A DNA stretch of 64,000 nt, taken from the NCBI RefSeq assembly GCF_000238335.3, contig NZ_AHCB03000006.1, positions 186,001 to 250,000 on the forward strand, given 5' to 3'. Every line of letters starts with the position of its first letter. Position 1 is the first letter of the stretch. The position numbers were made by a program, and so were the translations under genes. This DNA is from Pseudoalteromonas marina. Lineage in GTDB: Bacteria; Pseudomonadota; Gammaproteobacteria; Enterobacterales; Alteromonadaceae. Of this stretch, positions 9,551 through 19,564 are shown piece by piece. The notes beneath the pieces are model-generated. The model searched no databases. It saw nothing but the letters and a program-made list of their open reading frames with translations, and had not been told where the DNA came from.

Positions 9551-11773
9551 TTATAACTCAAAATCTTTTTTGAATTTTAAACCAAATTCGCTGCGATCAT
9601 TACTTCTCATAACACCAACAAACCCTGATTGCTGTAAACGACCTACATCGTATACTTCATTCAGTACGTTTTCGCCATAAAGTGTTACTTCCATATCGCC
9701 ATATGCGTTAGTGTAAGAAATATTAAAGCCAACTAGCTCACGCGAATCAATCGTTTCACTCTGGCTATAAACTGACTGACCTTGCATTTCACTACGGTAT
9801 GAATAATTAGCATTTAGTGCAACCGTTGCACCACTGTCTAAATCCATAAAGTATGATGGGGCAACCATTACAGTCCAACGAGGTGTTAATGCCGGTGAAT
9901 CACCTTTACCAATACCTTGAACACCCGCATCAACCTCAGTGATCTCTGAATCTAAGTAACCTACCGCACTTCTTATTGTGAAGTCGTCAGTAATTGCAAC
10001 GGTGGTTTCAAGTTCTATACCTTGCGCTTTTGATTGGCCTGCATTTTCAACAATAGTTACAAAACCACCACCCGCTGTTGGGTCTGAAAACGGAAGTGCT
10101 AAATCAGTGTAATCAGTAACAAATACCGCTAGCATCATAGATACGTTTTCGTGTACTTGGCCTTTTAAACCCATTTCGTAGTTTACGGCTTTAGTTTCGT
10201 CGAACGATACAAACTGATCAGGTCCACCAAATGGACGTGGTGGGAAGCCACCAGTTTGATAACCTTTTTGAATTTGACCATAAACGTTCATGTTGTTACT
10301 GATTTGGTAAGATGCATTAATATCCCACGTCACAGCGTCAAACTCTGCACTTACGTATTTACGTTCAGCAAATGTAGGGAAAATCGCATCGGCATCTTTC
10401 TCATCTTTTGAGTATCGAAGGCCACCACCAATACTTAAATCATCTGTTAAATCGTAACTTGTATTAAAATATACAGCGTATGAGTTTGTTTCTTGGTTTA
10501 TTTCAAAGTCACCATAGCCACCAAATGAAGGTGTAACACCATCATTTAATAAACCATTAGGTGTGTTGAATGGGCTAAATACAAATGGACCAGAACGCGT
10601 AAAGCCATCTTCATTAAAGAAGTAAAGGCCTGATACAAAGTCCATATTGTCGTAAGTCGCATTTAGTTGGATTTCAAACGAGTACTGGTCTGCACCACCC
10701 TCTTCTGGGAACTCAGATAAGTTAAGAGGTGACGCATCATCATCAAGTCCACCTTCGTATTCAGAAGTGCGATAACTCGAAATAAATTTAGCCGTGTACG
10801 TATCATCGATTGCCCAATCAGCAGTAAATGACGTACCCCACCCTGAGTAAGACGTAGATTCAATACCAGCAACGGTAGTGCCTAGATCATCAGGGTCTGA
10901 TGGGATCATGTCCTGTGTTAATAAAGGAAAGTCACCATTAAATACATCATTTGCATCAAGCGGCTCAGTTAACTCAATAGTGTAAGGAGATTGACCCGAC
11001 TCGTTATCAACACCATCAAGTGAAAAAGTAAACGCTAAATCGCTATTAGCCTGCCATTTAAGGGCTACGCGGCCGCTAAACTCTTCTTCTTCACCAATTT
11101 CTTTTTCAGGGTTCGTAAGGTTTACTGCTTCGCCAACGCCGTCACGTGTTTTGTATGACGCACTTGCTGACATACTCAACTCATCATTCAATGAGTTATT
11201 AAAGTACACATCGCCTGCAATACGGCCACGGCTACCTAACTTTGCAGACGTTGTTAAAATACCTTCATCGCCCGGCTGTTTTGTAATAACGTTTACTGCG
11301 CCACCTAACGTGTTACGGCCATATAAGGTACCCTGTGGGCCGCGCAGTACTTCAACACGCTCAACATTTGGTAATGATAAGTTAGACCCCATTTGACGAC
11401 CTAAGTAAACCCCATCAAGGTATACACCCACACCTGGGTCAGTAGTAATAATGTGATCTTGTAAGCCAATACCACGGATAAATACAGAAGCATGGGCTGC
11501 ATTGCCTACACCGTAACGTGTGATATTTAGATTAGGGACGTATTTACCAATATCTTCAAGGTTACTCATATTGGCTTTATCAATTAAGTTAGCACCAATT
11601 GATGTGATAGCGGTTGGAGATTCAAACAAGCTCTCTGTACGTTTACGAGCTGTAACTTCAATTTTTTCAAACGCATCTTGCTTTGCTGTTGTTTTGGTTT
11701 CTTCAGCGTTTACTGAGGTAGTCAGGGCAGCAACTATTGCTAGGCTTAACTGTGAGAGTTTGCGTAGTTTCAA
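9551..11773 (-). CDS. TonB-dependent outer-membrane receptor
   Basis: It has a signal peptide (LSLAIVAALTTSVNA), a TonB-box-like segment (EKIEVTARKR) and a plug domain with VFIRGIGLQD, GVYLDGVYLGR and VERVEVLRGPQGTLYGRNTLGGAVNVIT. A long beta-barrel ends in aromatic FKKDFEL. Such receptors import siderophores, sugars or other large ligands using TonB energy. The VTARKR-type N terminus is common in marine receptors of unknown substrate, so none is assigned. The frame stays open to 11896, but a TTG at 11773 preceded by TTGGAGA gives a normal signal peptide, while the longer form would run through a terminator-like hairpin. The product is then 740 residues. No transporter gene adjoins it. Confidence 0.88.
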   Translation of the reverse strand: MKLRKLSQLSLAIVAALTTSVNAEETKTTAKQDAFEKIEVTARKRTESLFESPTAITSIGANLIDKANMSNLEDIGKYVPNLNITRYGVGNAAHASVFIRGIGLQDHIITTDPGVGVYLDGVYLGRQMGSNLSLPNVERVEVLRGPQGTLYGRNTLGGAVNVITKQPGDEGILTTSAKLGSRGRIAGDVYFNNSLNDELSMSASASYKTRDGVGEAVNLTNPEKEIGEEEEFSGRVALKWQANSDLAFTFSLDGVDNESGQSPYTIELTEPLDANDVFNGDFPLLTQDMIPSDPDDLGTTVAGIESTSYSGWGTSFTADWAIDDTYTAKFISSYRTSEYEGGLDDDASPLNLSEFPEEGGADQYSFEIQLNATYDNMDFVSGLYFFNEDGFTRSGPFVFSPFNTPNGLLNDGVTPSFGGYGDFEINQETNSYAVYFNTSYDLTDDLSIGGGLRYSKDEKDADAIFPTFAERKYVSAEFDAVTWDINASYQISNNMNVYGQIQKGYQTGGFPPRPFGGPDQFVSFDETKAVNYEMGLKGQVHENVSMMLAVFVTDYTDLALPFSDPTAGGGFVTIVENAGQSKAQGIELETTVAITDDFTIRSAVGYLDSEITEVDAGVQGIGKGDSPALTPRWTVMVAPSYFMDLDSGATVALNANYSYRSEMQGQSVYSQSETIDSRELVGFNISYTNAYGDMEVTLYGENVLNEVYDVGRLQQSGFVGVMRSNDRSEFGLKFKKDFEL

Positions 11774-12234
11774 AATATTCTCCAAAGGATACCGTAAATT
11801 ATTTATTATGCATTTACTGGTGCAACCAGTAAGTTTTGGGCATAAAAAAAGATGCGTGGTAGCATCTTTCCTCTGGAAGGGCATTATATTACACAATTGT
11901 GAATTTATGTATTTATTTTTTGATAAAAGTAAAAATGTACCTAACGGAGGAAATTTAACACATTGCAGCGATACTTACTTCTTATGCAATTACGGCATAA
12001 AACCTCACGCTATAAATATATGTTATGAAATTAAATTGGTTGCAACTTATTTTGATATTTTACTTAAAATCATTAACCTACATTAAAAATTTCAAGTATA
12101 TACCGCAAAAAACAATAACAAAGTATTAAGTTTATTAATTTTTATTACTAACTTGCTAAATTGATTAGATATAGCTCTATTTCACTTCTATAATACGCTT
12201 GAATCAACATCTAATTAACTAATAGGAAATACAT
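11774..12234. other. Divergent promoter region between TonB receptor and porin genes
   Basis: This 461-bp AT-rich region holds the receptor leader, including the hairpin at 11848-11869, and the porin promoter. A TATAAT-like hexamer on the - strand near 11885-11890 could start the receptor transcript upstream of the hairpin. The porin ATG at 12235 is preceded by TAGGAAATA. Confidence 0.5.
11848..11869 (-). terminator. Terminator-like hairpin in the receptor 5' leader
   Basis: On the - strand AAAGATGC-TACCAC-GCATCTTT is followed directly by a T tract, the form of an intrinsic terminator. It stands about 75 bp upstream of the receptor start with no - strand gene before it. It could attenuate the receptor or end a small RNA. 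Confidence 0.6.
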
Positions 12235-13380
12235 ATGAAAAAGCTATCTGTAGCAGTAGCATTATGTGCGGCTTTAGCAACAAACTATGCTAGCGCCGAA
12301 GTTCGAATTAATGGCTTTGCATCAATTGTCGGTGGAAAGAGCCTTGATAGTGACAGCACCTTATATGGATATGATGATGACATTTCATTTAAAAACGAAA
12401 GTGTCTTTGCATTACAGCTATCAGCTGACCTAATGGAGAAACTAACGGCCACAGCTCAAATTGTTGCCCGTGGTGAAAATGATTTCGACGCAGAATTTGA
12501 ATGGGCTTACGTAACTTATGAACTAAGCGACGAGTTACAAATTAGCGCGGGTAAAATGCGAGCTCCATTTTTCCGCTATTCAGACTTTTTGGATGTTGGT
12601 TACGCTTATCGTTGGGTACGCCCACCTCAGTCAGTTTATGGTATTCCTTTTTCTACATATGAAGGTTTAAGCTTATTGCACAATACACAGCTTGGCGATT
12701 GGGATTCAACGGTACAACTAATGTACGGAAGCTACGATGGCGAATTAGATGCGATTACTGAAAAAACTCAAGGCGAACTTAACGATTTTGCAGGCATTAA
12801 CTGGACACTTGCATATGACTGGTTCAGTGTACGTGCTGCATACTTGGTTGCAGAAACATCATTTGCACTTGACGGAACAGACCCTAGCGGTGCTGCGTTA
12901 AATGGCTTAGAAGCGGCACTTCGTGCAAACAGCTTAAACACGTTAGCTGACGATATTGCAATTAACGAAGATGACAGTTACTTCCTAGGCTTTGGCTTCT
13001 CAATTGATTATGATAATTTCTTATTCGACGCTGAATATACACAGTTTGAAGTAGAAAACAGCATTTTGACTGAGCAAACACAATACTATGTATCTGTAGG
13101 TTATCGCTTGGATGACGTTATAGTTCATTTTACGTATGAAGATAATGACGACAAACATGATGCATCTCGCTTCGATCCAATTGCAACAGTACCAAGTCTG
13201 AATGCTGCTATAAACGGTGCATTGACAGGTGTTCAAGCGCAAAGCAATGTATACACTATCGGCGCGCGTTATGACTTCCACCCTTCTGCAGCATTTAAAA
13301 TTGACTTTAGCCGCTTTGAAGACGATGTAACCGATACAGAAACTGATGTTGTTGCTGTTGGCGTTGATCTTGTATTTTAA
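12235..13380 (+). CDS. Outer-membrane beta-barrel porin
   Basis: This 381-residue exported protein has a signal peptide (MKKLSVAVALCAALATNYASA). Alternating hydrophobic and polar strands run throughout, and it ends in VGVDLVF with a terminal Phe, the usual outer-membrane assembly signal. NGFASIVGG at the mature N terminus and the AGKMRAPFFRYSDF block resemble general porins of marine gammaproteobacteria. It probably forms a diffusion channel; the substrate cannot be read from sequence. A small periplasmic PstS-like protein follows after 12 bp, so the pair is probably cotranscribed. That pairing hints at phosphate or another anion, but no Pho box was seen. Confidence 0.8.
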   Translation: MKKLSVAVALCAALATNYASAEVRINGFASIVGGKSLDSDSTLYGYDDDISFKNESVFALQLSADLMEKLTATAQIVARGENDFDAEFEWAYVTYELSDELQISAGKMRAPFFRYSDFLDVGYAYRWVRPPQSVYGIPFSTYEGLSLLHNTQLGDWDSTVQLMYGSYDGELDAITEKTQGELNDFAGINWTLAYDWFSVRAAYLVAETSFALDGTDPSGAALNGLEAALRANSLNTLADDIAINEDDSYFLGFGFSIDYDNFLFDAEYTQFEVENSILTEQTQYYVSVGYRLDDVIVHFTYEDNDDKHDASRFDPIATVPSLNAAINGALTGVQAQSNVYTIGARYDFHPSAAFKIDFSRFEDDVTDTETDVVAVGVDLVF

Positions 13381-13392
13381 TTGGAGCAGATA

Positions 13393-13800
13393 ATGAAAAA
13401 ATTAATTTTAGCTAGTGCACTTTCATTGTGCTCAATTAATGCTTTTGCAGAAGTTGCAGTAATAGTTAACGCTGGTAACGCAAATGCTTTAGATGCAGAT
13501 ACAATTAAAAAGATATACCTTGGTAAAGCCAAGTCATTTGGTGATGGTACTAAGGTAAACCCAGTAAACCAAGATGGTACCGCTGCTGCAGATGAGTTTA
13601 ACGATAAAGTTGTAGGTAAATCTGGCAGCCAGCTTAATGCTTACTGGTCTAAACTTGTATTTACAGGTAAAGGGACACCTCCAGAGAAATTAGGCTCAGA
13701 TCAAGCTGTAATAGATTTTGTAGCAGCTAATGCTGATGCTATCGGTTATGTAGATAGCGCAAAAGTTAGTGACAATGTAAAAGTGGTTGCGACCTTTTAG
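13393..13800 (+). CDS. Small PstS-like periplasmic phosphate-binding-domain protein
   Basis: This 135-residue protein has a signal peptide (MKKLILASALSLCSINAFA) followed by a short domain resembling the PBP-like family related to PstS (VAVIVNAGNANALDADTIKKIYLG; SDQAVIDFVAANADAIGYVD). It is much shorter than a full PstS of about 320 residues, and no Pst permease or ATPase genes adjoin it. It may be a stand-alone binding or accessory protein for the porin just upstream. The ATG at 13393 follows GGAG; an in-frame TTG at 13381 is less likely. Confidence 0.75.
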   Translation: MKKLILASALSLCSINAFAEVAVIVNAGNANALDADTIKKIYLGKAKSFGDGTKVNPVNQDGTAAADEFNDKVVGKSGSQLNAYWSKLVFTGKGTPPEKLGSDQAVIDFVAANADAIGYVDSAKVSDNVKVVATF

Positions 13801-13817
13801 CCGTTAGCCCGTAAATT

Positions 13818-13847
13818 AAAAAAACCACCAAATGGTGGTTTTTTTGT
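13818..13847 (+). terminator. Terminator after the porin/PstS-like pair
   Basis: Arms of AAAAACCACC type and GGTGGTTTTT with a short loop, followed by seven T. Confidence 0.9.
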
Positions 13848-13964
13848 ACCTGTAAAAAGTTATGTCTGTTGGCTTAACAAGTTAATCTCGTGTCCAATCT
13901 TGCGTTCTAAGTTGTTCTATTGTTGCAGGCTGGTGAGACATACCTAGCTAGCCTTCAAAACAAC

Positions 13965-13986
13965 AAAGCCTCCAAAAGGAGGCTTT
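13965..13986 (-). terminator. Terminator after the chemoreceptor gene
   Basis: AAAGCCTCC-tttt-GGAGGCTTT hairpin on the - strand, 28 bp past the chemoreceptor stop codon. Confidence 0.8.
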
Positions 13987-14013
13987 AATAGAGACTTTAG
14001 CTGTTCAGGTTAA

Positions 14014-15639
14014 TTATTCAATTCTGAATTTGGCTGTAGCGTCTAATAAGTTATCTGATAAGTAATGTAGGTTTTTAGCTACATCTCTTACAGCCAGTAA
14101 TGAGTCCATGGTATCTTCAAAAGAAACATGCATATTAGATACATTTTCTACAACCATGGCTGCAACCGATGTTTGCTCTTCAGTTGCTGCTGCTATTTGT
14201 GAGTTCATGCCATTTATTTCTAGCATTTGCTCAGCAATCTTCTCAATTGATATTCCTGTTTTTTCAGCCGCTGTTGCATTATCTGTTGCCATATCTCGAG
14301 CTGAAGTCATCGCGGTAACCGAATCGTTAGCTGCGGTCGTTAAAGCACCTAACAATTCGCGTATTTCATTCGTTGAATGGGCGGTTCGTGAAGCAAGTTC
14401 TCGTACTTCATCAGCTACTACCGCAAACCCACGGCCATGCTCACCAGCACGCGCAGCCTCAATAGCCGCATTAAGCGCAAGTAAGTTGGTTTGATCGGCA
14501 ATTGAAGTAATTACATTCAATATTTGTGATACGTTTTTTGTATCGTCCGCAAGTTTATTAATTGTTGTTGCTGCTTGGTTAATTTCATCACTTAGCGTAC
14601 GAGATGCATTGACAGACATTTGTACCTGGGTACGGCTTTGCTCTACTTCTTTTTCTGCCGTTTCAGCCGCATGTGATGCATTTGCTGCAGATTGAGAAAT
14701 ATCACCAACGCTTTGCTTCATCTCTTCCATTGATTGCTTAACAATTTCAGCATCTGTTGTTTGTTTTGTTGTTGCGCGTTCAGCCTGCTCCATACCCTGT
14801 ACTAAACGGGTAGAGTTTTCCATCAATGGTTCACATACAGCAATTACTTCAAGTACGGTTTCTTTTAACAGCGCAATAAAAGCATTAAAGTTAATAGAAA
14901 CTTGGCCAATTTCATCTTTAGAATTCACGGTTAATTGAGTACTTAAAGAGCCTTTTCCATTTGCTAATAAGCTTAAATTATTTGCAGCATCGCTTGCTGA
15001 TGAGCCAATATTTTTAGCAATCCAAATCGCCATAAATAAAAGCAGTAATAAAGATACAATAGATACAACAAGCATTAAAGTAAGCGCATTATCAGAGCGC
15101 GTATTAGTGCTTTCAACTAATTCAAAAAAACGGTTGTCTGCCTTTTGTTGGGCTGCTTTAAAGCTCTCTAAAACAGAACCATAAAGACTTGTTTTTAACT
15201 GGGCTTGCTGCTGAATTTTACTAAAATCGGCAGTGCCATTTACCATACCATTAGCAATTGTAGCTGATATCTTCTCGTAGTCGGCTAATTCTTTCACTAC
15301 ATCATTGCTAATGTAGCTATTACTCATTTGCTTGATTAAATTTATGTTTGATTCAATTGTTTTGTAAGTATCATCAGCTTTAGTTATTAAGTCTTGTTCG
15401 CCAAATGTAACTGCTTGGGTGTAAAGCTCATCTAGTTTTTCTAACAGCCCTACGTTCGCTGATGTTAACTTTACAACCTTATATGAAGAGTTGCCCATTT
15501 CATCTAAAGAAGCTCTATTATCATCTATGGCAAGAAAATTAATTAATACCATAATTATAAAAGCAACAACTGCAATACATGTTATTGCATGTATTTTTTT
15601 AGTTATGCTTAGGTTTTGAAAAGAGAAGCCTGAAGCCAT
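14014..15639 (-). CDS. Methyl-accepting chemotaxis protein
   Basis: This 541-residue chemoreceptor passes signals from a periplasmic sensor to CheA/CheW. TM1 lies at about 16-37, a helical periplasmic domain of about 145 residues (four-helix-bundle type) follows, then TM2 at about 186-208, a HAMP domain at about 210-265 and the cytoplasmic signalling domain. The conserved hairpin tip reads [20 protein letters not shown]. The ligand is unknown. No che genes adjoin it, so it is an orphan receptor feeding a pathway elsewhere. The ATG at 15639 follows an AAGG-type ribosome site. Confidence 0.93.
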   Translation of the reverse strand: MASGFSFQNLSITKKIHAITCIAVVAFIIMVLINFLAIDDNRASLDEMGNSSYKVVKLTSANVGLLEKLDELYTQAVTFGEQDLITKADDTYKTIESNINLIKQMSNSYISNDVVKELADYEKISATIANGMVNGTADFSKIQQQAQLKTSLYGSVLESFKAAQQKADNRFFELVESTNTRSDNALTLMLVVSIVSLLLLLFMAIWIAKNIGSSASDAANNLSLLANGKGSLSTQLTVNSKDEIGQVSINFNAFIALLKETVLEVIAVCEPLMENSTRLVQGMEQAERATTKQTTDAEIVKQSMEEMKQSVGDISQSAANASHAAETAEKEVEQSRTQVQMSVNASRTLSDEINQAATTINKLADDTKNVSQILNVITSIADQTNLLALNAAIEAARAGEHGRGFAVVADEVRELASRTAHSTNEIRELLGALTTAANDSVTAMTSARDMATDNATAAEKTGISIEKIAEQMLEINGMNSQIAAATEEQTSVAAMVVENVSNMHVSFEDTMDSLLAVRDVAKNLHYLSDNLLDATAKFRIE

Positions 15640-15894
15640 ACTATTTACCTTTTTGAGTTATCTAAATATATTATCGGCTCAATACTGATAAGTGTGAGTT
15701 AAATTTGTAAAATTTCTAGTTTTTTTTTTATTTTAATCATTAATTAAGCTAAAAACTGAAATTAACACAAGTAAATTGACTTTATTGGGTACACGATGTG
15801 TTTCCTGTTAAAAATATCACCAAAGAATCTAAATTATTGTTATAACCAAACGTTTTAAGTGCAAAAAACAACCAAAGCAAATTTTAGGTATAAA

Positions 15895-15924
15895 AAAACC
15901 AGTAACATAATTGCTACTGGTTTT
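15895..15924 (-). terminator. Terminator after tRNA-Leu
   Basis: AAAACCAGTA and TACTGGTTTT arms followed by a T tract on the - strand, 5 bp past the tRNA CCA end. It probably ends the secG/tRNA transcript. Confidence 0.8.
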
Positions 15925-15929
15925 AAATT

Positions 15930-16014
15930 TGGTGCGGATGGGGGGACTTGAACCCCCACGCCCTAAAGCACTACCCCCTCAAGGTAGCGTGTCTACCAAT
16001 TCCACCACATCCGC
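15930..16014 (-). tRNA. tRNA-Leu(GAG)
   Basis: The 85-nt sequence folds as a class II leucine tRNA. Acceptor GCGGATG pairs with CATCCGC, followed by discriminator A and an encoded CCA. The anticodon stem CTACC/GGTAG encloses TTGAGGG, giving anticodon GAG, and there is a long variable arm. The T arm GGGGGTTCAAGTCCCCC is intact. It lies about 65 bp after secG, as in many gammaproteobacteria. Confidence 0.97.
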
Positions 16015-16080
16015 ATTTTAAATTTTTGTTCGCTTGTTTTATCTGTTTGAGGTTAACAAATAGCTGAACAGTAAACTGTA

Positions 16081-16434
16081 TTAGTTTGGTACGTCTGAGT
16101 TACTTTCTTTGTTAGAAGTAACTGGAACATCTTCTTCAACCGGCACTACTGTTTCTATAGCTGGTGCTGCTTCTAGATTTTCCCATTCATCAGTCTGTTT
16201 TATCTGACCGGCTGTTAAGTTACCTAGAACAATACTCAACACAAAAAAGACTGTAGCTAGGCTTGTTGTTGTCTTTGTCATAAAGTTACCAGCACCTGAA
16301 GAACCAAACACAGTCCCAGAAGCGCCTGCACCAAATGAAGAACCCATATCAGCACCTTTACCTTGTTGGATTAAAACCATACCAACTAAAGCTAAAGCTA
16401 CAACTAAATAAACTACTAATAAAATTTCGTACAT
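16081..16434 (-). CDS. secG: Preprotein translocase subunit SecG
   Basis: SecG is the small third subunit of the SecYEG channel and helps SecA-driven export. The start at 16434 gives MYEILLVVYLVVALALVGMV, the usual SecG first helix. Then come GKGADMGSSFGAGASGTVFG and a second helix around TTTSLATVFFVLSIVLG, then an acidic C-terminal tail. The 117-residue length is normal. The start lies one base after the tpiA stop codon, so the two are translationally linked. tRNA-Leu follows. Confidence 0.95.
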   Translation of the reverse strand: MYEILLVVYLVVALALVGMVLIQQGKGADMGSSFGAGASGTVFGSSGAGNFMTKTTTSLATVFFVLSIVLGNLTAGQIKQTDEWENLEAAPAIETVVPVEEDVPVTSNKESNSDVPN

Positions 16435-16435
16435 C

Positions 16436-17185
16436 TTATACGGTCCCTTTTGCACTGTTACAGATAGCAACAAAAGATGCTGCTTTTAGACTGGCGCCAC
16501 CAATAAGGCCACCATCAATATCTGGTTGTGCAAATAATAATTCGCTATTTTTTTCGTTAACGCTTCCACCATATAAGATGGTAAGCCCTTGTGCTAAATC
16601 ACTGTCTAAAGACGCAATTTTGTCACGGATAAATTTATGAACAGCTTGTGCCTGTTCTGGCGATGCAGTCTTACCTGTGCCTATGGCCCAAACGGGCTCG
16701 TATGCTATCACAGAATCTTTCAGCGCTGCTACACCTAATTTTTTAATTACCGCATCTATTTGAGCAGCAACTACATATTCTGTTTGTCCACTTTCTTGCT
16801 CTGTTTCACTCTCGCCAACACAAAGAACGGGAATTAAACCAGCTGATTGAGCTCTAGCAAATTTATCAGCAATAACATCGCTGCTTTCGTTGTAAATACT
16901 ACGACGCTCTGAATGGCCAACTAGTGCATAATTTACGCCAAGGTCTTTCAGTAGTTGTGCATCAACTTCACCGGTAAAAGCGCCAGGCATGTTTTCAGAT
17001 ACAGTTTGAGCACCTGTTATAACACCGCTTGCAATCATTGCTGAAACAAGTGGGAATGGAGGAAATAAAATAACATCTATTTCTGGTGATTTAATACTAT
17101 TTATAGCATCCGACATATCTTTGACTAGCTCTATTGAGCCATTCATTTTCCAATTGCCAGCGACCATTGCCTTACGTATTGCCAT
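16436..17185 (-). CDS. tpiA: Triose-phosphate isomerase
   Basis: It interconverts dihydroxyacetone phosphate and glyceraldehyde 3-phosphate in glycolysis. The start at 17185 (MAIRKAMVAGNWKMNG) is chosen over the open frame to 17260 because it matches the family and follows GTGGAAA. Catalytic residues are visible: Lys in NWKMNG, His in VGHSERR and Glu in AYEPVWAIGTGKTA. The phosphate-binding ILYGGSV and GGLIGGAS motifs are intact. The product is 249 residues. It lies between glmM and secG. Confidence 0.97.
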   Translation of the reverse strand: MAIRKAMVAGNWKMNGSIELVKDMSDAINSIKSPEIDVILFPPFPLVSAMIASGVITGAQTVSENMPGAFTGEVDAQLLKDLGVNYALVGHSERRSIYNESSDVIADKFARAQSAGLIPVLCVGESETEQESGQTEYVVAAQIDAVIKKLGVAALKDSVIAYEPVWAIGTGKTASPEQAQAVHKFIRDKIASLDSDLAQGLTILYGGSVNEKNSELLFAQPDIDGGLIGGASLKAASFVAICNSAKGTV

Positions 17186-17256
17186 TTTCCACTCCACATT
17201 AGAAAGCGGGCGAGATATTAACTTTTCTCGCCCAAAGTTACAAGAGGTTATTGTTA

Positions 17257-18606
17257 TCAATCAGGTTGTTTGCTCATAGATTCGACAATCTCTGCAATCT
17301 TACGTGCACTGTCTAATACTATTTTTTCTTGCTCTGCTTCAACCATAACACGAACGACAGGTTCAGTGCCTGATTTACGGAGTAAAACGCGGCCTTTATT
17401 GCCTAAGTTTTGTTCCACTTCTTCGACTGCCGCAAGCACTTTTGGCGCCGTTGTAGGATCGGTACCCGGTGTATAACGCACGTTAATCATTTTCATTGGG
17501 TATTTTGTAAACCCGGCGCCTAAATCTTGAAGCGTTCTATTTTGTGCAACCATAGCAGCCAGCACTTGCAAGCTTGATATAATACCATCACCCGTTGAAA
17601 TTAAGTCTAGATTGAGTACATGGCCTGAACTCTCTCCACCAATTTTCCACCCTTTTTGCTGAAGTAATTCCATTACATAGCGATCGCCAACTTTGCTTCT
17701 AGCAAACTCAATGCCTTTTGCTTTAAGTGCATTTTCAAGGCCCATATTTGACATAACAGTACCAACAACACCGCCACCTAAAATATGATCGTTCGCTGCC
17801 TGACAAGCAATTATATAAACTAAGTCGTCACCATCAAATACACGGCCATTATGGTCAACCATCATTACACGGTCGCCGTCACCATCATAAGCTATACCTA
17901 CATCGGCTTTATGTTCAAGTACTTTGCGTTTTAACGTGTCTACATGAGTTGCACCGCATTCATGGTTTATATTTACACCATTTGGCTCACATGCATGCGT
18001 AATTACGTCAGCGCCGAGCTCACGCATAACTGATGGGGCAATATGATATGTTGCGCCGTTAGCGCAATCTACAACCACTTTTAATCCCTCTAAAGACAAC
18101 CCTTGTGGAAATTGACTCTTACAAAACTCAATATAACGTCCGTCTGCGCTTGCCAAGCGTGTTGCTTTACCTAACTTATCTGAGGCCACACAGGTCATTT
18201 GCTCATCAAGCATTGCCTCTATTTCAAGCTCTACAGCATCATCAAGTTTTAAACCTTGACCATTAAAAAATTTGATACCGTTGTCGTAATATGGATTATG
18301 TGATGCGCTTATTACAATACCGGCTTCAGCCCTAAATGTTTGTGCTAAATAAGCAACGGCCGGCGTAGGCATTGGGCCAAGCAGAACAACATCAATACCG
18401 GCGGCTATTAAACCTGCTTCAAGGGCTGTTTCAAGCATGTAACCAGAAATACGTGTGTCTTTACCAATAATAACTTTTTTTGTTCCACCTTTTGATAGCA
18501 CACGTCCTGCAGCCCAACCCAGTTTCATTGCAAACTCAGGGTTGATTGGCGCTGTTCCCACTAAACCACGTACGCCATCTGTGCCAAAATACTTTCTTTG
18601 TTTCAT
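17257..18606 (-). CDS. glmM: Phosphoglucosamine mutase GlmM
   Basis: GlmM converts glucosamine 6-phosphate to glucosamine 1-phosphate for peptidoglycan and LPS precursors. It has the FGTDGVRG start, the phosphoserine loop [13 protein letters not shown] with Ser102, the metal-binding [13 protein letters not shown] and the sugar-binding GGESSGHV. It ends in [14 protein letters not shown]. Length is 449 residues, against 445 in E. coli. Its ATG overlaps the folP stop codon (ATGA at 18603-18606), so the genes are translationally coupled, matching the classic ftsH-folP-glmM order. Confidence 0.97.
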   Translation of the reverse strand: MKQRKYFGTDGVRGLVGTAPINPEFAMKLGWAAGRVLSKGGTKKVIIGKDTRISGYMLETALEAGLIAAGIDVVLLGPMPTPAVAYLAQTFRAEAGIVISASHNPYYDNGIKFFNGQGLKLDDAVELEIEAMLDEQMTCVASDKLGKATRLASADGRYIEFCKSQFPQGLSLEGLKVVVDCANGATYHIAPSVMRELGADVITHACEPNGVNINHECGATHVDTLKRKVLEHKADVGIAYDGDGDRVMMVDHNGRVFDGDDLVYIIACQAANDHILGGGVVGTVMSNMGLENALKAKGIEFARSKVGDRYVMELLQQKGWKIGGESSGHVLNLDLISTGDGIISSLQVLAAMVAQNRTLQDLGAGFTKYPMKMINVRYTPGTDPTTAPKVLAAVEEVEQNLGNKGRVLLRKSGTEPVVRVMVEAEQEKIVLDSARKIAEIVESMSKQPD

Positions 18607-19451
18607 TCTATTATTCCTTTTATACACGCTTGGTAAACACCAAGTACATCTGCAGTTTCTTTTACGTCGTGAACGCGTATTATTTTTGCACCATTTTGTG
18701 CGGCAATAAGTGCGCCAGCTAAACTGCCGGCCATTCGTTCGCTTGTGTCTCTGTTTAACAGGTTACCAATCATCGACTTGCGAGAAAGCCCTGCTAATAA
18801 TGGCAAGCCTAATTTATTAAAATCATTAAACTTGGTCAAAATTTCGTAGTTATGGCTTAATGTTTTTCCAAATCCAAAGCCTGGGTCAAGAATAAGCTGC
18901 TGAGTTTTTATTCCCATCGCCTCACAGGCACTAACGCGACGTTTAAAAAATTCATTAATATCGCCAATTAAATCATTATATTGTGGAGATGTTTGCATAC
19001 TTCGGGGCTGACCCTGCATGTGCATTAAGCAAATTGCGATATTTTCAAATTGTGAAACAACATTCAGTGCGTCAGGCTCTTGTAATGCGCGAACATCATT
19101 TACCATATCTGCACCAGCTAAAATAGCCTGCCTCATCACCTCAGCTTTACTCGTATCGACAGAAATAACACAATCACTCTGAGCACGTATAGCTCTTATT
19201 ATTGGAACCACTCGTTCAAGCTCATCATCAAGGCTAACTGCCTGAGCACCAGGTCGAGTAGACTCACCACCAATATCTATTATTTTTGCGCCATCAGTTA
19301 ATAGCTGTAATGCACGCTGCACAGCGATGCTGGGCTCTATAAATTTACCACCATCTGAAAATGAATCTGGGGTTACATTTAATATACCCATAATCACAGG
19401 CTCAATTAAATTTAGTTCTCGACCATTTGGTAAGTTAATAATGTTGTTCAT
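18603..19451 (-). CDS. folP: Dihydropteroate synthase FolP
   Basis: FolP joins p-aminobenzoate to dihydropterin pyrophosphate in folate synthesis and is the sulfonamide target. The 282-residue protein has [43 protein letters not shown] and the C-terminal IIRVHDV. The start at 19451 fits the usual length; the frame is open 30 bases further. It overlaps glmM by four bases and follows ftsH, but a strong terminator separates it from ftsH. Confidence 0.96.
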   Translation of the reverse strand: MNNIINLPNGRELNLIEPVIMGILNVTPDSFSDGGKFIEPSIAVQRALQLLTDGAKIIDIGGESTRPGAQAVSLDDELERVVPIIRAIRAQSDCVISVDTSKAEVMRQAILAGADMVNDVRALQEPDALNVVSQFENIAICLMHMQGQPRSMQTSPQYNDLIGDINEFFKRRVSACEAMGIKTQQLILDPGFGFGKTLSHNYEILTKFNDFNKLGLPLLAGLSRKSMIGNLLNRDTSERMAGSLAGALIAAQNGAKIIRVHDVKETADVLGVYQACIKGIIE

Positions 19452-19523
19452 AACGAGCCTTGTTTGCTTTTCAGAATTCAAACAAATCTAACTAAAAATT
19501 AGAGCGAAATTGAAACCGATACA

Positions 19524-19550
19524 AAAAAGCCCCGAAGTACGGGGCTTTTT
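19524..19550 (-). terminator. Terminator between ftsH and folP
   Basis: AAAAAGCCCC and GGGGCTTTTT arms with a 7-base loop, just past the ftsH stop codon. Confidence 0.9.
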
Positions 19551-19564
19551 GAGTATTTTAACGA

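Noticed and set aside
11774..11896. Longer N terminus of the TonB receptor
   Set aside because: It would encode a non-signal leader through a terminator-like hairpin; TTG 11773 gives a normal signal peptide.
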